This document shows, in pieces, positions 16,383 to 23,595 of a DNA stretch of 64,000 nt. A program made the position numbers and the translations under genes. Under the pieces are notes generated by a model. That model searched no databases. It was not told the origin of the DNA and saw only the letters and a program-made list of their open reading frames with translations. This stretch comes from a virus: positions 1-64,000 of IMG/VR virus record IMGVR_UViG_3300009506_000022; one strand, given 5' to 3'. Position 1 is the stretch's first letter. Every line of letters starts with the position of its first letter.

Positions 16383-16699
16383 TGAATATAAAACAAAAAA
16401 AATTGACACTACAAGAAGCGTTTGCGCTTATAAACGAAATGAATGAAAAAATGCTTGATATCGATGATCTAAGTATGGTGCCACAATTGAGTTTGGAAGC
16501 AACTACTCCAAACAAAGAAGATAGAGATTTTGAAGGTCGCATTATGTTTCTTGGTGAACAGCTATGGGATTCTTTTGAGGATTCTCATGATATAGATGAA
16601 ATCAAGAGAAACATTGCAGAAGATATTGTTTCTAATGCCGAGAATCTTTCTTTGATTGCGAGCCAAATCAATAAGCTGATAGCCAACAAGAAGTGGTAA
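16382..16699 (+). CDS. Hypothetical helical protein, 105 residues
   Basis: Not recognised. Mostly helical and acidic, with LTLQEAFALINEMNEKM at the N-terminus and a C-terminal amphipathic helix (NAENLSLIASQINKLIANKKW). Its stop codon ends at 16699, one base before a tRNA-like minihelix. Confidence 0.6.
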   Translation: MNIKQKKLTLQEAFALINEMNEKMLDIDDLSMVPQLSLEATTPNKEDRDFEGRIMFLGEQLWDSFEDSHDIDEIKRNIAEDIVSNAENLSLIASQINKLIANKKW

Positions 16700-16739
16700 G
16701 CGATGGGTGGTTACACAGGTTCGACTCCTGTGCATCGCA
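16700..16739 (+). ncRNA. tRNA acceptor/T-arm minihelix-like element
   Basis: A T-arm identical in form to that of a tRNA is present: a 5-bp stem ACAGG/CCTGT closed by C-G, around the 7-base loop TTCGACT (16720-16726), which fits the TTCRANY rule. Directly outside it, GCGATG (16700-16705) pairs with CATCGC (16733-16738), like a 6-bp acceptor stem, followed by A16739 as a possible discriminator. Only 8 bases (16706-16713) lie where the D and anticodon arms should be. It is either a reduced tRNA-like RNA, a tRNA remnant, or a tRNA 3'-end copy as found at phage attachment sites. No CCA is encoded. Confidence 0.45.
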
Positions 16740-16742
16740 CTG

Positions 16743-16886
16743 GTTAAAGGAGGTGCGACATGTGCCATTGAAGCGCTGAGGAGCGCGAAAACAAAAATGA
16801 CCATTCTTGTTAAGTGTGCACAAAACTCTAACGACCATGCCTGGTCACATTCGGTGGCCAGGCGATTAATAACAGGCAAGGTTGAT
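16743..16886 (+). promoter_or_regulatory. Structured leader with minicistron and hairpins
   Basis: A near-perfect Shine-Dalgarno AAAGGAGGTG (about 16746-16755) is followed by the three-codon frame ATG TGC CAT TGA (16760-16771). Then come a tight hairpin, GCGCT/AGCGC (16773-16777 with 16782-16786), and a strong 10-bp hairpin (16839-16848 with 16854-16863, loop ATTCG). The next gene starts 23 bases after this. An in-frame ATG at 16797 could alternatively extend that gene over part of this region. Confidence 0.4.
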
Positions 16887-17342
16887 ATGGCATATGCGGA
16901 AAAAACAACGGTTCCTATCGAAAAAAGTAAAGCTGATATCGAGCGTATTTTGAGAAAAGCTGGAGCGGACCAGTTTGTTTCTGGTTGGGATCGAGAGAAA
17001 GGTGTGGGTCGAATCCAATGCAAGTTGGATGGAATCTTTCTTCAGTTTAGTATAACGGCACCAGAACCAGATAGGTTTAGAAAAACTGGTACTGGAAGAA
17101 TGCGTGATGAAGACGCTCTAAAAACTGTTTTGGAAAAAGAAGAACAGCGGCGATGGCGAGGACTTCTTCTTGTTATAAAAGCTAAGCTCGAGATGATTCA
17201 AACTGGCCAGACTACGATTCAAGACGAGTTTATGGCGAACATCTTGTTGCCAAACCAAAAGACTGTTGGTGAATGGATTGCTCCTCAGCTCGCAAAAGCA
17301 TATGAAAGAGGAACTATGCCAAAACTTCTTCCAGGAGGTTGA
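16887..17342 (+). CDS. Conserved phage hypothetical protein, 151 residues
   Basis: Matches a widespread phage protein of unknown function: AYAEKTTVPIEKSKADIE, then GADQFVSGWD, FSITAPEPDR, RRWRGLLLVIKAKLE, and QDEFMANILLPNQKTVGEWI are its conserved blocks. ATG 16887 is chosen because the family normally begins MAYAEKT; ATG 16797 in frame would add 30 residues. Likely soluble, alpha/beta. It ends two bases before a GTG-started gene. Confidence 0.75.
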   Translation: MAYAEKTTVPIEKSKADIERILRKAGADQFVSGWDREKGVGRIQCKLDGIFLQFSITAPEPDRFRKTGTGRMRDEDALKTVLEKEEQRRWRGLLLVIKAKLEMIQTGQTTIQDEFMANILLPNQKTVGEWIAPQLAKAYERGTMPKLLPGG

Positions 17343-17343
17343 T

Positions 17344-17652
17344 GTGAAGATTGACGAAAAAAAAACATTAAAGGAACTCACAAAAAAAATAGAGAGGATG
17401 GAGTTCGAACAGCGCATTGATGGCAAGATGCGCTGTGTACGTTTGGTTATGCCTCTTGTTAGTGGTGCGGAAGCAATGCATCTTACTGGTGTGGAAGCTC
17501 AGAAAGCACAGTTGCGGTTTATTCTTTTGACAGCCGCTGGTGTTTGTAATCACGTTGGGAAGAAAAGTTTAGCCAATGAGATTCAGGGTGTTTTGCGTTT
17601 ATTACTAACCAAAATAGATGGAAACCAACAAGTCAATCCGACAAAAAACTGA
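17344..17652 (+). CDS. Hypothetical protein, 102 residues
   Basis: Not recognised. GTG start at 17344, preceded by AGGAGGTTGAT; the ATG one frame over at 17342 is stopped at once by TGA. Helical protein with TLKELTKKIERMEFEQRI at the start and QLRFILLTAAGVCNHVGKK in the middle. It shares a base with the next start. Confidence 0.6.
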   Translation: MKIDEKKTLKELTKKIERMEFEQRIDGKMRCVRLVMPLVSGAEAMHLTGVEAQKAQLRFILLTAAGVCNHVGKKSLANEIQGVLRLLLTKIDGNQQVNPTKN

Positions 17653-18218
17653 TGATGTTTGATAGTTTTTATAGTGATCCACATTTTGGTCATGCTGCAA
17701 TCATAGAATATGAAGACAGACCATTTTCGTCTTTGGATGAAATGAACGATGTGTTGATTGCTGGTTACAACGATGTTGTCAAAGAGAACCATACATGCTT
17801 GTGGTTGGGGGATGCTTTTTTGATGTCGTATTTGCTTGCAAGGGACATCATGGATAGGCTGAACGGAGTAAAGTTCATTGTTCCAGGCAACCACGATCGA
17901 AGTCCTGCAAGCTTATCTAATATTGGTTTCGTTGTTATAACAAGAGATGTGGTTTTCAAGGTTAGAGAACGAGTTGTTAGGGCGAATCACTATCCTTACC
18001 TGAATACAGATAATAGACATGTAAAGCAGTTGACATCAAGGCAGCTAACAAGAATGAAGAGGAAGTATCCGCCGAGGATAAAAGGAGAAGTTCTCGTTCA
18101 TGGCCATTCACATGGAAAAAAAAGAAGATTTCAAAATATGATAAATGTTGGAGTCGACGCCTGGGGATATCGACCAGTTACATTCAATCAGCTCGAGAAA
18201 GAGGTTTCGAAGATATGA
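17652..18218 (+). CDS. Calcineurin-like metallophosphoesterase
   Basis: Small phosphoesterase of unknown substrate. The metal motifs are SDPHFGH (residues 8-14), WLGDAF (about 55), VPGNHDRS (about 76) and LVHGHSHGKKRR (about 147). At 188 residues it resembles the small phosphoesterases common in phages and bacteria, which can act on nucleotides, phosphorylated ends or proteins. It is distinct from the larger gp47-like nuclease at 4620. Confidence 0.85.
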   Translation: MMFDSFYSDPHFGHAAIIEYEDRPFSSLDEMNDVLIAGYNDVVKENHTCLWLGDAFLMSYLLARDIMDRLNGVKFIVPGNHDRSPASLSNIGFVVITRDVVFKVRERVVRANHYPYLNTDNRHVKQLTSRQLTRMKRKYPPRIKGEVLVHGHSHGKKRRFQNMINVGVDAWGYRPVTFNQLEKEVSKI

Positions 18219-18415
18219 TAGAAGAAATCGTTCAGTGTTCGAATCCGAAAGAGTGTTATTGCAAAGGACGAAGGTGGTGTTGTCCACGATGCAAAAGATT
18301 TGTTCCTGAATGTTTTGGAGCTGCTGATGATTTATCTCACTTGTGTGATGATTGTTATGTGGCTGTTAAGGAAAAAGAAGAGGAACGCGATGTCAAGAAG
18401 AGTTCAAATACGTAG
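18215..18415 (+). CDS. Small cysteine-rich zinc-finger-like protein, 66 residues
   Basis: Starts in an ATGA overlap. Cysteines: QCSNPKECYCKG, WCCPRCKRFVPECFG, LCDDCYVA. The CPRC ... LCDDC pair makes a zinc ribbon. The last 15 residues are charged. Function unknown. Confidence 0.65.
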   Translation: MIEEIVQCSNPKECYCKGRRWCCPRCKRFVPECFGAADDLSHLCDDCYVAVKEKEEERDVKKSSNT

Positions 18416-18734
18416 TCGAAAAGAAATAGTGAAGTTACCAGAGAACACGGTTTACTGTGGGCGACCAACGATATTTGGAAACCCGTATAAGCCAGCGGAT
18501 TATATTGAACCAGTCATTCGAATGACTGGATGTGGCGATCGAGATATTTACTATGTTAGCAAACTTGCACGTTTATATTGTTTGTTAGATTACAAAGCTT
18601 ACCTTGATAAAAGGCCAGACCTGAAAGAAAAAATGAGGCAAGAGCTGAAAGGTAAGAACCTTGCTTGTTTTTGCTCTCTAAACCAAGAATGTCATGTAGA
18701 TTTGATTTTGAGGATAGCAAATGAAGCAGTTTGA
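18390..18734 (+). CDS. DUF4326 family protein
   Basis: Family of unknown function frequent in phages. Diagnostic blocks: VYCGRPTIFGNPYK near the start, helix KMRQELKGKNLACFC, then ECHVDLILRIAN at the end, i.e. the G-R-P...GNP and LxGKxLxCxC...CHxDxL signatures. ATG 18390 has GAGGAACGC upstream and lies inside the preceding gene. The conserved Cys/His set suggests metal or nucleotide chemistry, unproven. Confidence 0.75.
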   Translation: MSRRVQIRSRKEIVKLPENTVYCGRPTIFGNPYKPADYIEPVIRMTGCGDRDIYYVSKLARLYCLLDYKAYLDKRPDLKEKMRQELKGKNLACFCSLNQECHVDLILRIANEAV

Positions 18735-18912
18735 GTACAAAACAATCAGGATAAGAAAACGTGGCGAAGCAGCTGATATACTAAATCTCCTTGGCCAAGA
18801 GGGGTGGGAAGCTTTCGGTGTAGTTTCTCTCAACAGTGAAGTTAGCAATTCGTTTGATGTTCTTCTCAAAAGAGAGATTGTTGTAGGTGTAGGGTTCCGA
18901 AAACCTGATTGA
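18721..18912 (+). CDS. DUF4177-like protein, 63 residues
   Basis: Short alpha/beta protein with the DUF4177 pattern: KQFEYKTIRI, a helix ending LLGQEGWEAFGV, and a final strand SFDVLLKREI. Proteins of this family are common in phages and bacteria and have no known role. It overlaps the DUF4326 gene by 14 bases. Confidence 0.7.
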   Translation: MKQFEYKTIRIRKRGEAADILNLLGQEGWEAFGVVSLNSEVSNSFDVLLKREIVVGVGFRKPD

Positions 18913-18929
18913 AACAATAAGGGGTAAAT

Positions 18930-19355
18930 ATGGAAAAACGAGAGGGTTACGAACCAGTAGATAAGCGTGATATCGAATATCCAAGACTTCTTCCGCCAAA
19001 AAGGAAATCTGAAATCATAAAGTTGGAGATTGCCAACAACACCATTTTTTTTGGTACTGGCGAATATCAAAACGGAGAACTTGGAGAGATATTCATAGAT
19101 TTACATAAAGAAGGGACTGCATTGAGAGCAATGTGTAACTGTTTTGCGATCGCTGTTTCTCTTGGGATACAATATGGTGTTCCATTGAAGACTTATGTTG
19201 ATTTTTTCAAACAGACTAGTTTTGAGCCGAATGGTCTTGTTAGGGGTTATGACAAGATAAAGAAAGCATCATCGATAGTATCGTTGATATTTAGAATAAT
19301 CGGCAAAGAATATATCGATCCAGAAGGTTATTCAGATGAGGAGGAATCTCTTTGA
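18930..19355 (+). CDS. Orphan C-terminal (TSCPD-type) domain of B12-dependent ribonucleotide reductase
   Basis: Resembles the last domain of adenosylcobalamin-dependent ribonucleotide reductase (NrdJ/NrdJb): FFGTGEYQNGELGEIFIDLH, then LRAMCNCFAIAVSLGIQYGVPL, then FEPNGLVRGYDKIKKASSIVSLIFRII. The N-terminal catalytic barrel is absent here and not visible elsewhere in the window. In some bacteria this part is a separate chain (NrdJb). It could complement a host or distant phage NrdJ, or regulate it. It has an AAGGGGTAAAT ribosome site. Confidence 0.75.
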   Translation: MEKREGYEPVDKRDIEYPRLLPPKRKSEIIKLEIANNTIFFGTGEYQNGELGEIFIDLHKEGTALRAMCNCFAIAVSLGIQYGVPLKTYVDFFKQTSFEPNGLVRGYDKIKKASSIVSLIFRIIGKEYIDPEGYSDEEESL

Positions 19356-19705
19356 TACTAAATAGAATAGAACCGTTTTTGGATGTTGGAGAAGTCCCAA
19401 TAAGACCAACGAAGCTGTTTGGTCAAATGGCTACTATAATGAATCAAAGCATACATGAACTCAGACACAAAGATTTGTTTTGGTTGATGCACAAGGGATT
19501 AGCCAAGGAGCTTGAATACAGCTTGGATGCAAGAAGAACTCTTTATGGTTCTGTTCATCCAGGAATGGAAGGCAAAGCAAGAGGGCTTTTTGGAATTGTT
19601 GTTCAAACATCTCTTATTGTTCAACCAACTTGTATAGAGCTTAGAAGCTGTAGCTTAAACAATCCATTTTCTGTTATTGCAATCAACGTAAAATTTGAGG
19701 TGTAA
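19352..19705 (+). CDS. Hypothetical protein, 117 residues
   Basis: Not recognised. TTG start overlapping the previous stop (TTGA), supported by GAGGAATCTC just upstream. Beta-rich second half (RGLFGIVVQTSLIVQPTCIEL, FSVIAINVKFEV). Translationally coupled to the NrdJ-like gene and next to dCMP deaminase, so a nucleotide-related role is possible but unsupported by sequence. Confidence 0.6.
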   Translation: MILNRIEPFLDVGEVPIRPTKLFGQMATIMNQSIHELRHKDLFWLMHKGLAKELEYSLDARRTLYGSVHPGMEGKARGLFGIVVQTSLIVQPTCIELRSCSLNNPFSVIAINVKFEV

Positions 19706-19707
19706 AT

Positions 19708-20184
19708 ATGTGTAGACCAACATTTGAAGAAGTGTATATGGAGTTTGCTTTATCTATATCGAGACGAAGCACGTGTAGTAGATTACAGGTTGGAGCTGTA
19801 GTGACAACAACCGATTTCAGGAAGGTACTTGCGATAGGATACAATGGAAATGCATCTGGATTGCCAAACAAATGCGATTCTAGTGAGCCAGGAAATTGTG
19901 GTTGTCTTCACGCTGAGGAAAACGCAGTTATCAATTGCGATAGTTCGCGGTTTGTTGACAAGATATTCTTTTCAACACATTTGCCTTGTGTGATGTGTGC
20001 GAAGCGGATTATCAATCTCGGTAATGTGAAGAAGGTAATATACAAAGAAACCTACAGAATCAAGGATAGTGTTGCTCTATTCAACGCTTCTGGAATAGAT
20101 GTGTACAAGATTTGGGATGGAGTCATTCATGGTCCTTTTTTTGCTTCAGAAAGCGAAAAGATAAAATCAACAATCGAGTGGTAA
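19708..20184 (+). CDS. dCMP deaminase-like (ComE/Dcd-type) protein
   Basis: Zinc-dependent cytidine/deoxycytidylate deaminase fold converting dCMP to dUMP. Motifs: RSTCSRLQVGAVV, YNGNASG, CGCLHAEENAV (zinc His plus catalytic Glu) and LPCVMCAKRI (two zinc cysteines). At 158 residues it matches phage dCMP deaminases. Works upstream of thymidylate synthesis; the companion cytidylate kinase is at 15386. Confidence 0.9.
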   Translation: MCRPTFEEVYMEFALSISRRSTCSRLQVGAVVTTTDFRKVLAIGYNGNASGLPNKCDSSEPGNCGCLHAEENAVINCDSSRFVDKIFFSTHLPCVMCAKRIINLGNVKKVIYKETYRIKDSVALFNASGIDVYKIWDGVIHGPFFASESEKIKSTIEW

Positions 20185-20188
20185 TCAG

Positions 20189-20401
20189 ATGTCGATTGAT
20201 ATTCCAAGCAATCACAGATACAAGTTTTGTAAACAGTGTTGTTTTTTTGTTGAGCAAGGGAAAAGTAGGTGCAAAATCGGTCTTGGAAAGTGCCAAGATG
20301 ATACTGGGTTGGACGGTAAGTGTTATATTGAAATAGCCTATGAACAAGGCTGGGAAGATAGAGATAAACAAATAGAAAGGATAGAAGATGGAAACGAGTA
20401 A
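20189..20401 (+). CDS. Small cysteine-rich protein, 70 residues
   Basis: Cysteines FCKQCCFF, CKIGLGKCQD and KCYIE suggest a single zinc or disulfide-type knot, followed by a charged helix. No family recognised. Overlaps the next gene by 14 bases. Confidence 0.6.
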   Translation: MSIDIPSNHRYKFCKQCCFFVEQGKSRCKIGLGKCQDDTGLDGKCYIEIAYEQGWEDRDKQIERIEDGNE

Positions 20402-20804
20402 TATCAACTTTGCGTATTTGCGCGATCCAGCAAACAAGTTGCGTGTTGTGACATTTGCTTGGAAAGAGATAGAAGAGGCAAAACTAGATAGCGGTTATCG
20501 TGCTGTTGAATATTCATACGCAATCAATAAAGTCGTTTCGCCAAGAAATGAACCTTGGCGTACAAGGAAATCAGAACAACACAACAAAAAGACTGCGAGA
20601 ACAATGACAGCTGGTAGGTTGAAATCAGACAGATATAAACAGAAAGCTGTGGTTGAGACAGAAAAGGCGATTCAATCGATTATGAGCGATTTTATTTATC
20701 ATATATCATCGAGGATATCGTGGTTGAGGAAGAAAGGGGTTGTGCCAACTCCTGAACTTTTTATTCGCGATGTGTTAGAAAGAATAAGGGACCAAAAAGA
20801 GTAA
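20388..20804 (+). CDS. Hypothetical protein, 138 residues
   Basis: Not recognised. Basic and helical; central segment TRKSEQHNKKTARTMTAGRLK is strongly positive, C-terminal half amphipathic helix. Good ribosome site (AAAGGATAGAAG). Sixty bases follow before the next gene; they include a possible 12-codon frame from 20809 with no other support. Confidence 0.6.
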   Translation: METSNINFAYLRDPANKLRVVTFAWKEIEEAKLDSGYRAVEYSYAINKVVSPRNEPWRTRKSEQHNKKTARTMTAGRLKSDRYKQKAVVETEKAIQSIMSDFIYHISSRISWLRKKGVVPTPELFIRDVLERIRDQKE

Positions 20805-20864
20805 AGAGATGAAGTCTAGTAGTTCAACAAGCGACAAAGAACTGTAGATATTTTTGGAGGAACG

Positions 20865-21221
20865 ATGCCAAGAGATATATATGGGGTAGAAATCGATATA
20901 GCAAAGAGGATTTCGGAAAGAACGCCACATCATCCAGAATCGAGACGAATATTAAGCGAGATATCAGATGAATGGAATCAAAACCCTAACAATAGCGGTG
21001 AACGTTTAGCGTATGAGCTTGATATTGTTTTTGAACGTCGCGATATTCTAAATGGCCGTGGACCAGTGTTGTGTCCTCGTTGTGGTTGCGAGAAACCAGA
21101 TAATCGCAAACTGAAGAGGGTGAACGATCGTGCGATTGAAATAAAATGTGGTCTTTGTGGCTGTAAATACACAGCAAGAGTTGTGTTGATAACAACAGTT
21201 GAAATCAACGAATTGAAGTAA
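20865..21221 (+). CDS. Zinc-ribbon protein, 118 residues
   Basis: N-terminal helical half, then LCPRCGCEKPDN and IKCGLCGCKYTARV, two CxxCGC knuckles about 28 residues apart that make a zinc ribbon. Ribosome site TTGGAGGAACG. Possibly nucleic-acid binding; no family named. Confidence 0.65.
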   Translation: MPRDIYGVEIDIAKRISERTPHHPESRRILSEISDEWNQNPNNSGERLAYELDIVFERRDILNGRGPVLCPRCGCEKPDNRKLKRVNDRAIEIKCGLCGCKYTARVVLITTVEINELK

Positions 21222-21222
21222 G

Positions 21223-21519
21223 ATGAAGTACAGGATAAGAATTCCATCTCTTAGAGAAAATAATGATTGGATTGTTGAAGCCAAAGATAGGATGGAAGCC
21301 GCAAAGAAAGCGTGTCCACCAAATAACGACTATTGGGAATATAAAGTAGAGTCGTTTAGCTATAAAAGGTTTCAGATTTCTCGTAAACTATTGAAGGATC
21401 CGTTTGGGTTCACTCAACACAGAAAGAGAAACAAAGTTCCATTGGGTGCATGGGTTCCATATGGAAAGGTTTTTATCGTTTATGATGAAGATGAGCGTAT
21501 CCCAAATTGTGAGGAGTAA
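21223..21519 (+). CDS. Hypothetical protein, 98 residues
   Basis: Not recognised. Begins one base after the zinc-ribbon gene. Small alpha/beta start (KYRIRIPSLRENNDWIVEAKDRMEAAKKA), then a basic middle and an acidic tail. Confidence 0.55.
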   Translation: MKYRIRIPSLRENNDWIVEAKDRMEAAKKACPPNNDYWEYKVESFSYKRFQISRKLLKDPFGFTQHRKRNKVPLGAWVPYGKVFIVYDEDERIPNCEE

Positions 21520-21520
21520 G

Positions 21521-21952
21521 ATGATAAATACATGTTTTATGCTTACAGGAACTGAAGAAGCTGCTAGCGATGAAAAGCTATATCGATACGAGGATGTTAA
21601 TTATTCAAGAGGCGTAGACGAATATGATAATCCACTTCCTGGTGGACACATTTGTGTTGAGTTACGCGAATATCCGATATTGAAGAGAACCCCAAAAGGA
21701 GTGTGGATAAGCGAGTGTTGGAGATGGGGTTCTCCATTGAAGTTTGCAGCCGATGAAACAAGACAAGATAGAGGGGAGAGGTTTATTCTTCTTTCGGCGC
21801 GCAAGAAGTTTGCAGCTGAAACCAAGGAACAAGCGCTAGAGGATTACAAAGCACGCAAGCTAGCGCAAATCAGGATTTTGAAAGCAAAGATATCTGCTGC
21901 TGAAAGTGCATTGAATGCAGCGTGTAACGATAGGATGGAAAGCTATTATTGA
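21521..21952 (+). CDS. Hypothetical protein, 143 residues
   Basis: Not recognised. ATG 21521 follows TGAGGAGTAAG. Beta-rich first half with proline/glycine turns (YDNPLPGGHICVELREYPIL, ISECWRWGSPLKF), then a C-terminal helix that could form a coiled coil (LAQIRILKAKISAAESALNA). Confidence 0.6.
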   Translation: MINTCFMLTGTEEAASDEKLYRYEDVNYSRGVDEYDNPLPGGHICVELREYPILKRTPKGVWISECWRWGSPLKFAADETRQDRGERFILLSARKKFAAETKEQALEDYKARKLAQIRILKAKISAAESALNAACNDRMESYY

Positions 21953-21968
21953 AAGTAAAGGAAGTACG

Positions 21969-22292
21969 ATGGAAATAGATTTTCTAAAGTTTTTAGGTAA
22001 GTTTCGCACTCCAGAAGACGATATTGTCGAAGCCAGTCTATTGCACAAATATCCAGATATTGCAAAGGCGCAAATCGATTTGTGTAAGGCGCTTAGAGCA
22101 TGGACACAAGAGACTGGAAGAGAAACGGTTGTTGTCATTGTGGAGCGAGGACCACTGAGAGAACTTCCTGTGTTCAACAAACAACGATTCTATGGTTTTT
22201 TTGCTCGAAACGGCAAGCCAAGGAGAGAAGAGGAAAATGTCGTTTCTCATGTTCTCGATTCATTGATGGAAATCATCGCAAAGGTGTTTTGA
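21969..22292 (+). CDS. Hypothetical protein, 107 residues
   Basis: Not recognised. N-terminal helical, with a central strand TVVVIVERGPL. ATG at 21969 follows AAAGGAAGTACG. The stop TGA overlaps the ATG of the tiny membrane protein. Confidence 0.55.
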   Translation: MEIDFLKFLGKFRTPEDDIVEASLLHKYPDIAKAQIDLCKALRAWTQETGRETVVVIVERGPLRELPVFNKQRFYGFFARNGKPRREEENVVSHVLDSLMEIIAKVF

Positions 22293-22375
22293 TGGATATC
22301 TCAGAAGTCGTATTCGTGGCATGGTGTGTTATTGGGATACTTTTTATCATATTGGTGGTGAACGGAAAGCGTTAG
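22292..22375 (+). CDS. Tiny single-pass membrane protein, 27 residues
   Basis: MDISEV, then a hydrophobic stretch VFVAWCVIGILFIILVV, ending NGKR: one transmembrane helix with a basic end. Overlaps the upstream stop and the downstream GTG by one base each, and AAAGGTG lies before the ATG. The tight coupling on both sides supports real translation. Possible membrane modulator; function unknown. Confidence 0.5.
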   Translation: MDISEVVFVAWCVIGILFIILVVNGKR

Positions 22376-23595
22376 TGAAGCCGATAAACATCGAGTTGTT
22401 TTGTTGTTCTGGTGGCATGTCGAAGGGGTTCAAGGATGCTGGAATCCAGTTTGATATCGTAGTTGATAGCGATATCGATGCGTGTAACAGCTATGAAGCC
22501 AATATGGGGGAGAGACCAATCCAGATGGATGTAAAAGATTTCCTTCGTTTGGTTAAATCTGGAATGAAGCGAGATATCAATCTATTGGTTGCCGATCCGC
22601 CATGCACGCCATGGTCGCGAGCGGGAAAGAAGAAGGGATTGGCGGATTCGCGAGATATGATACTGGCGACCATCGAGATTCTGGAGCTGTTGAAGCCGCG
22701 ATTTTGGCTGATAGCGAACGTTCCTGGATTGGACGATTCAAACAACTGGAAAACGGTTCAGCGCACGATAGGAAGGCTCACAGGAAGCGGATATTGTATT
22801 GACTACCGCAAGCTGAATGCGGCTGATTACGGCGTTCCGCAACGAAGGATAAGACCCTTTTGGTTTGGACATCGTGGTGGTGACTGTCTGAGTTGGCCTA
22901 AACCAACTCATGGGAACCCCAAAAGCATCGGACACGCTCTATTTGGGGATAACCGCCAACCATGGGTGACATGCAAGGATGCGTTACAACACCTCGAGCT
23001 CGAGGAACTCGGAGAACCGCGGCGATTGAAATCAATAAGCGCGAAGCACAAGCCGAATGAACCAGATGATGTCAGTGGAACCATTAGGAAGAGTGGAGGT
23101 TCATCGGGTTCAAAAACGATAGCGTTGCATCCCAAACATCCACCGAACGAACCCCACAAACCATCTGGAACCATCAGAGGTGGAGGTAGCGGTCACAGCG
23201 CGCCAAAGGTGTATTTGACGTTTCATGACAAACATCCAATCAATCGGGTAGATGAGCCCTCACATGTTGTGAACGCGAAACATCACGGATGTTCTGGCGG
23301 TCAAGCGATGGAATGGCCATGGGATAGGGTGGCGACCACGATAACACAGGATTCCAGGTTGACACCCCCGGGACATCACGATGGCGGAAGTTATATGACA
23401 ACACCAAATGTCATCATTTTGAGCGAGCGTGCCGCTTCAATACTTCAGGGATTCCCAGATGGTTGGGTGTTCTGTGGACAGACGAAGAAGGCGAGATGGT
23501 CGCAAATAGGCCAAGCGATGCCACCACAGTTGGCTTGCGCGGTTGGAAAGAAGATAAAGGAGTTGATATGTCAGACAGTGTGTCAAAAGCAATAA
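22375..23595 (+). CDS. C5-cytosine DNA methyltransferase with altered motif VI
   Basis: SAM-dependent methyltransferase fold for the C5 position of cytosine. Motif I IELFCCSGGMSKGF; motif IV DPPCTPWSRAG with the catalytic cysteine; motif VIII PQRRIRPFW; motif IX region LQGFPDGW; motif X QIGQAMPPQLACAVG. Motif VI, normally ENV, reads I-A-N-V-P at residues 113-117, so the catalytic glutamate is alanine. The target-recognition region holds three related segments around NEP/DEP ... SGTI/SHVV. GTG 22375 starts right before the KPINIELF strand. It may protect phage DNA, be impaired, or do different chemistry. Confidence 0.85.
   Translation: MKPINIELFCCSGGMSKGFKDAGIQFDIVVDSDIDACNSYEANMGERPIQMDVKDFLRLVKSGMKRDINLLVADPPCTPWSRAGKKKGLADSRDMILATIEILELLKPRFWLIANVPGLDDSNNWKTVQRTIGRLTGSGYCIDYRKLNAADYGVPQRRIRPFWFGHRGGDCLSWPKPTHGNPKSIGHALFGDNRQPWVTCKDALQHLELEELGEPRRLKSISAKHKPNEPDDVSGTIRKSGGSSGSKTIALHPKHPPNEPHKPSGTIRGGGSGHSAPKVYLTFHDKHPINRVDEPSHVVNAKHHGCSGGQAMEWPWDRVATTITQDSRLTPPGHHDGGSYMTTPNVIILSERAASILQGFPDGWVFCGQTKKARWSQIGQAMPPQLACAVGKKIKELICQTVCQKQ

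Noticed and set aside
16404-16435. TTGACA at 16404 as a promoter
   Set aside because: It lies at the start of a coding gene with no -10 at the right spacing and no need for a new transcript there.
16655-16739. Full-length tRNA ending at the T-arm
   Set aside because: Upstream sequence lies inside a coding gene and gives no D-arm or 5-bp anticodon arm with a 7-base loop; only the acceptor/T-arm minihelix is supported.
20809-20847. Twelve-codon frame between two genes
   Set aside because: Too short, and lacking a convincing ribosome site or any coding feature.
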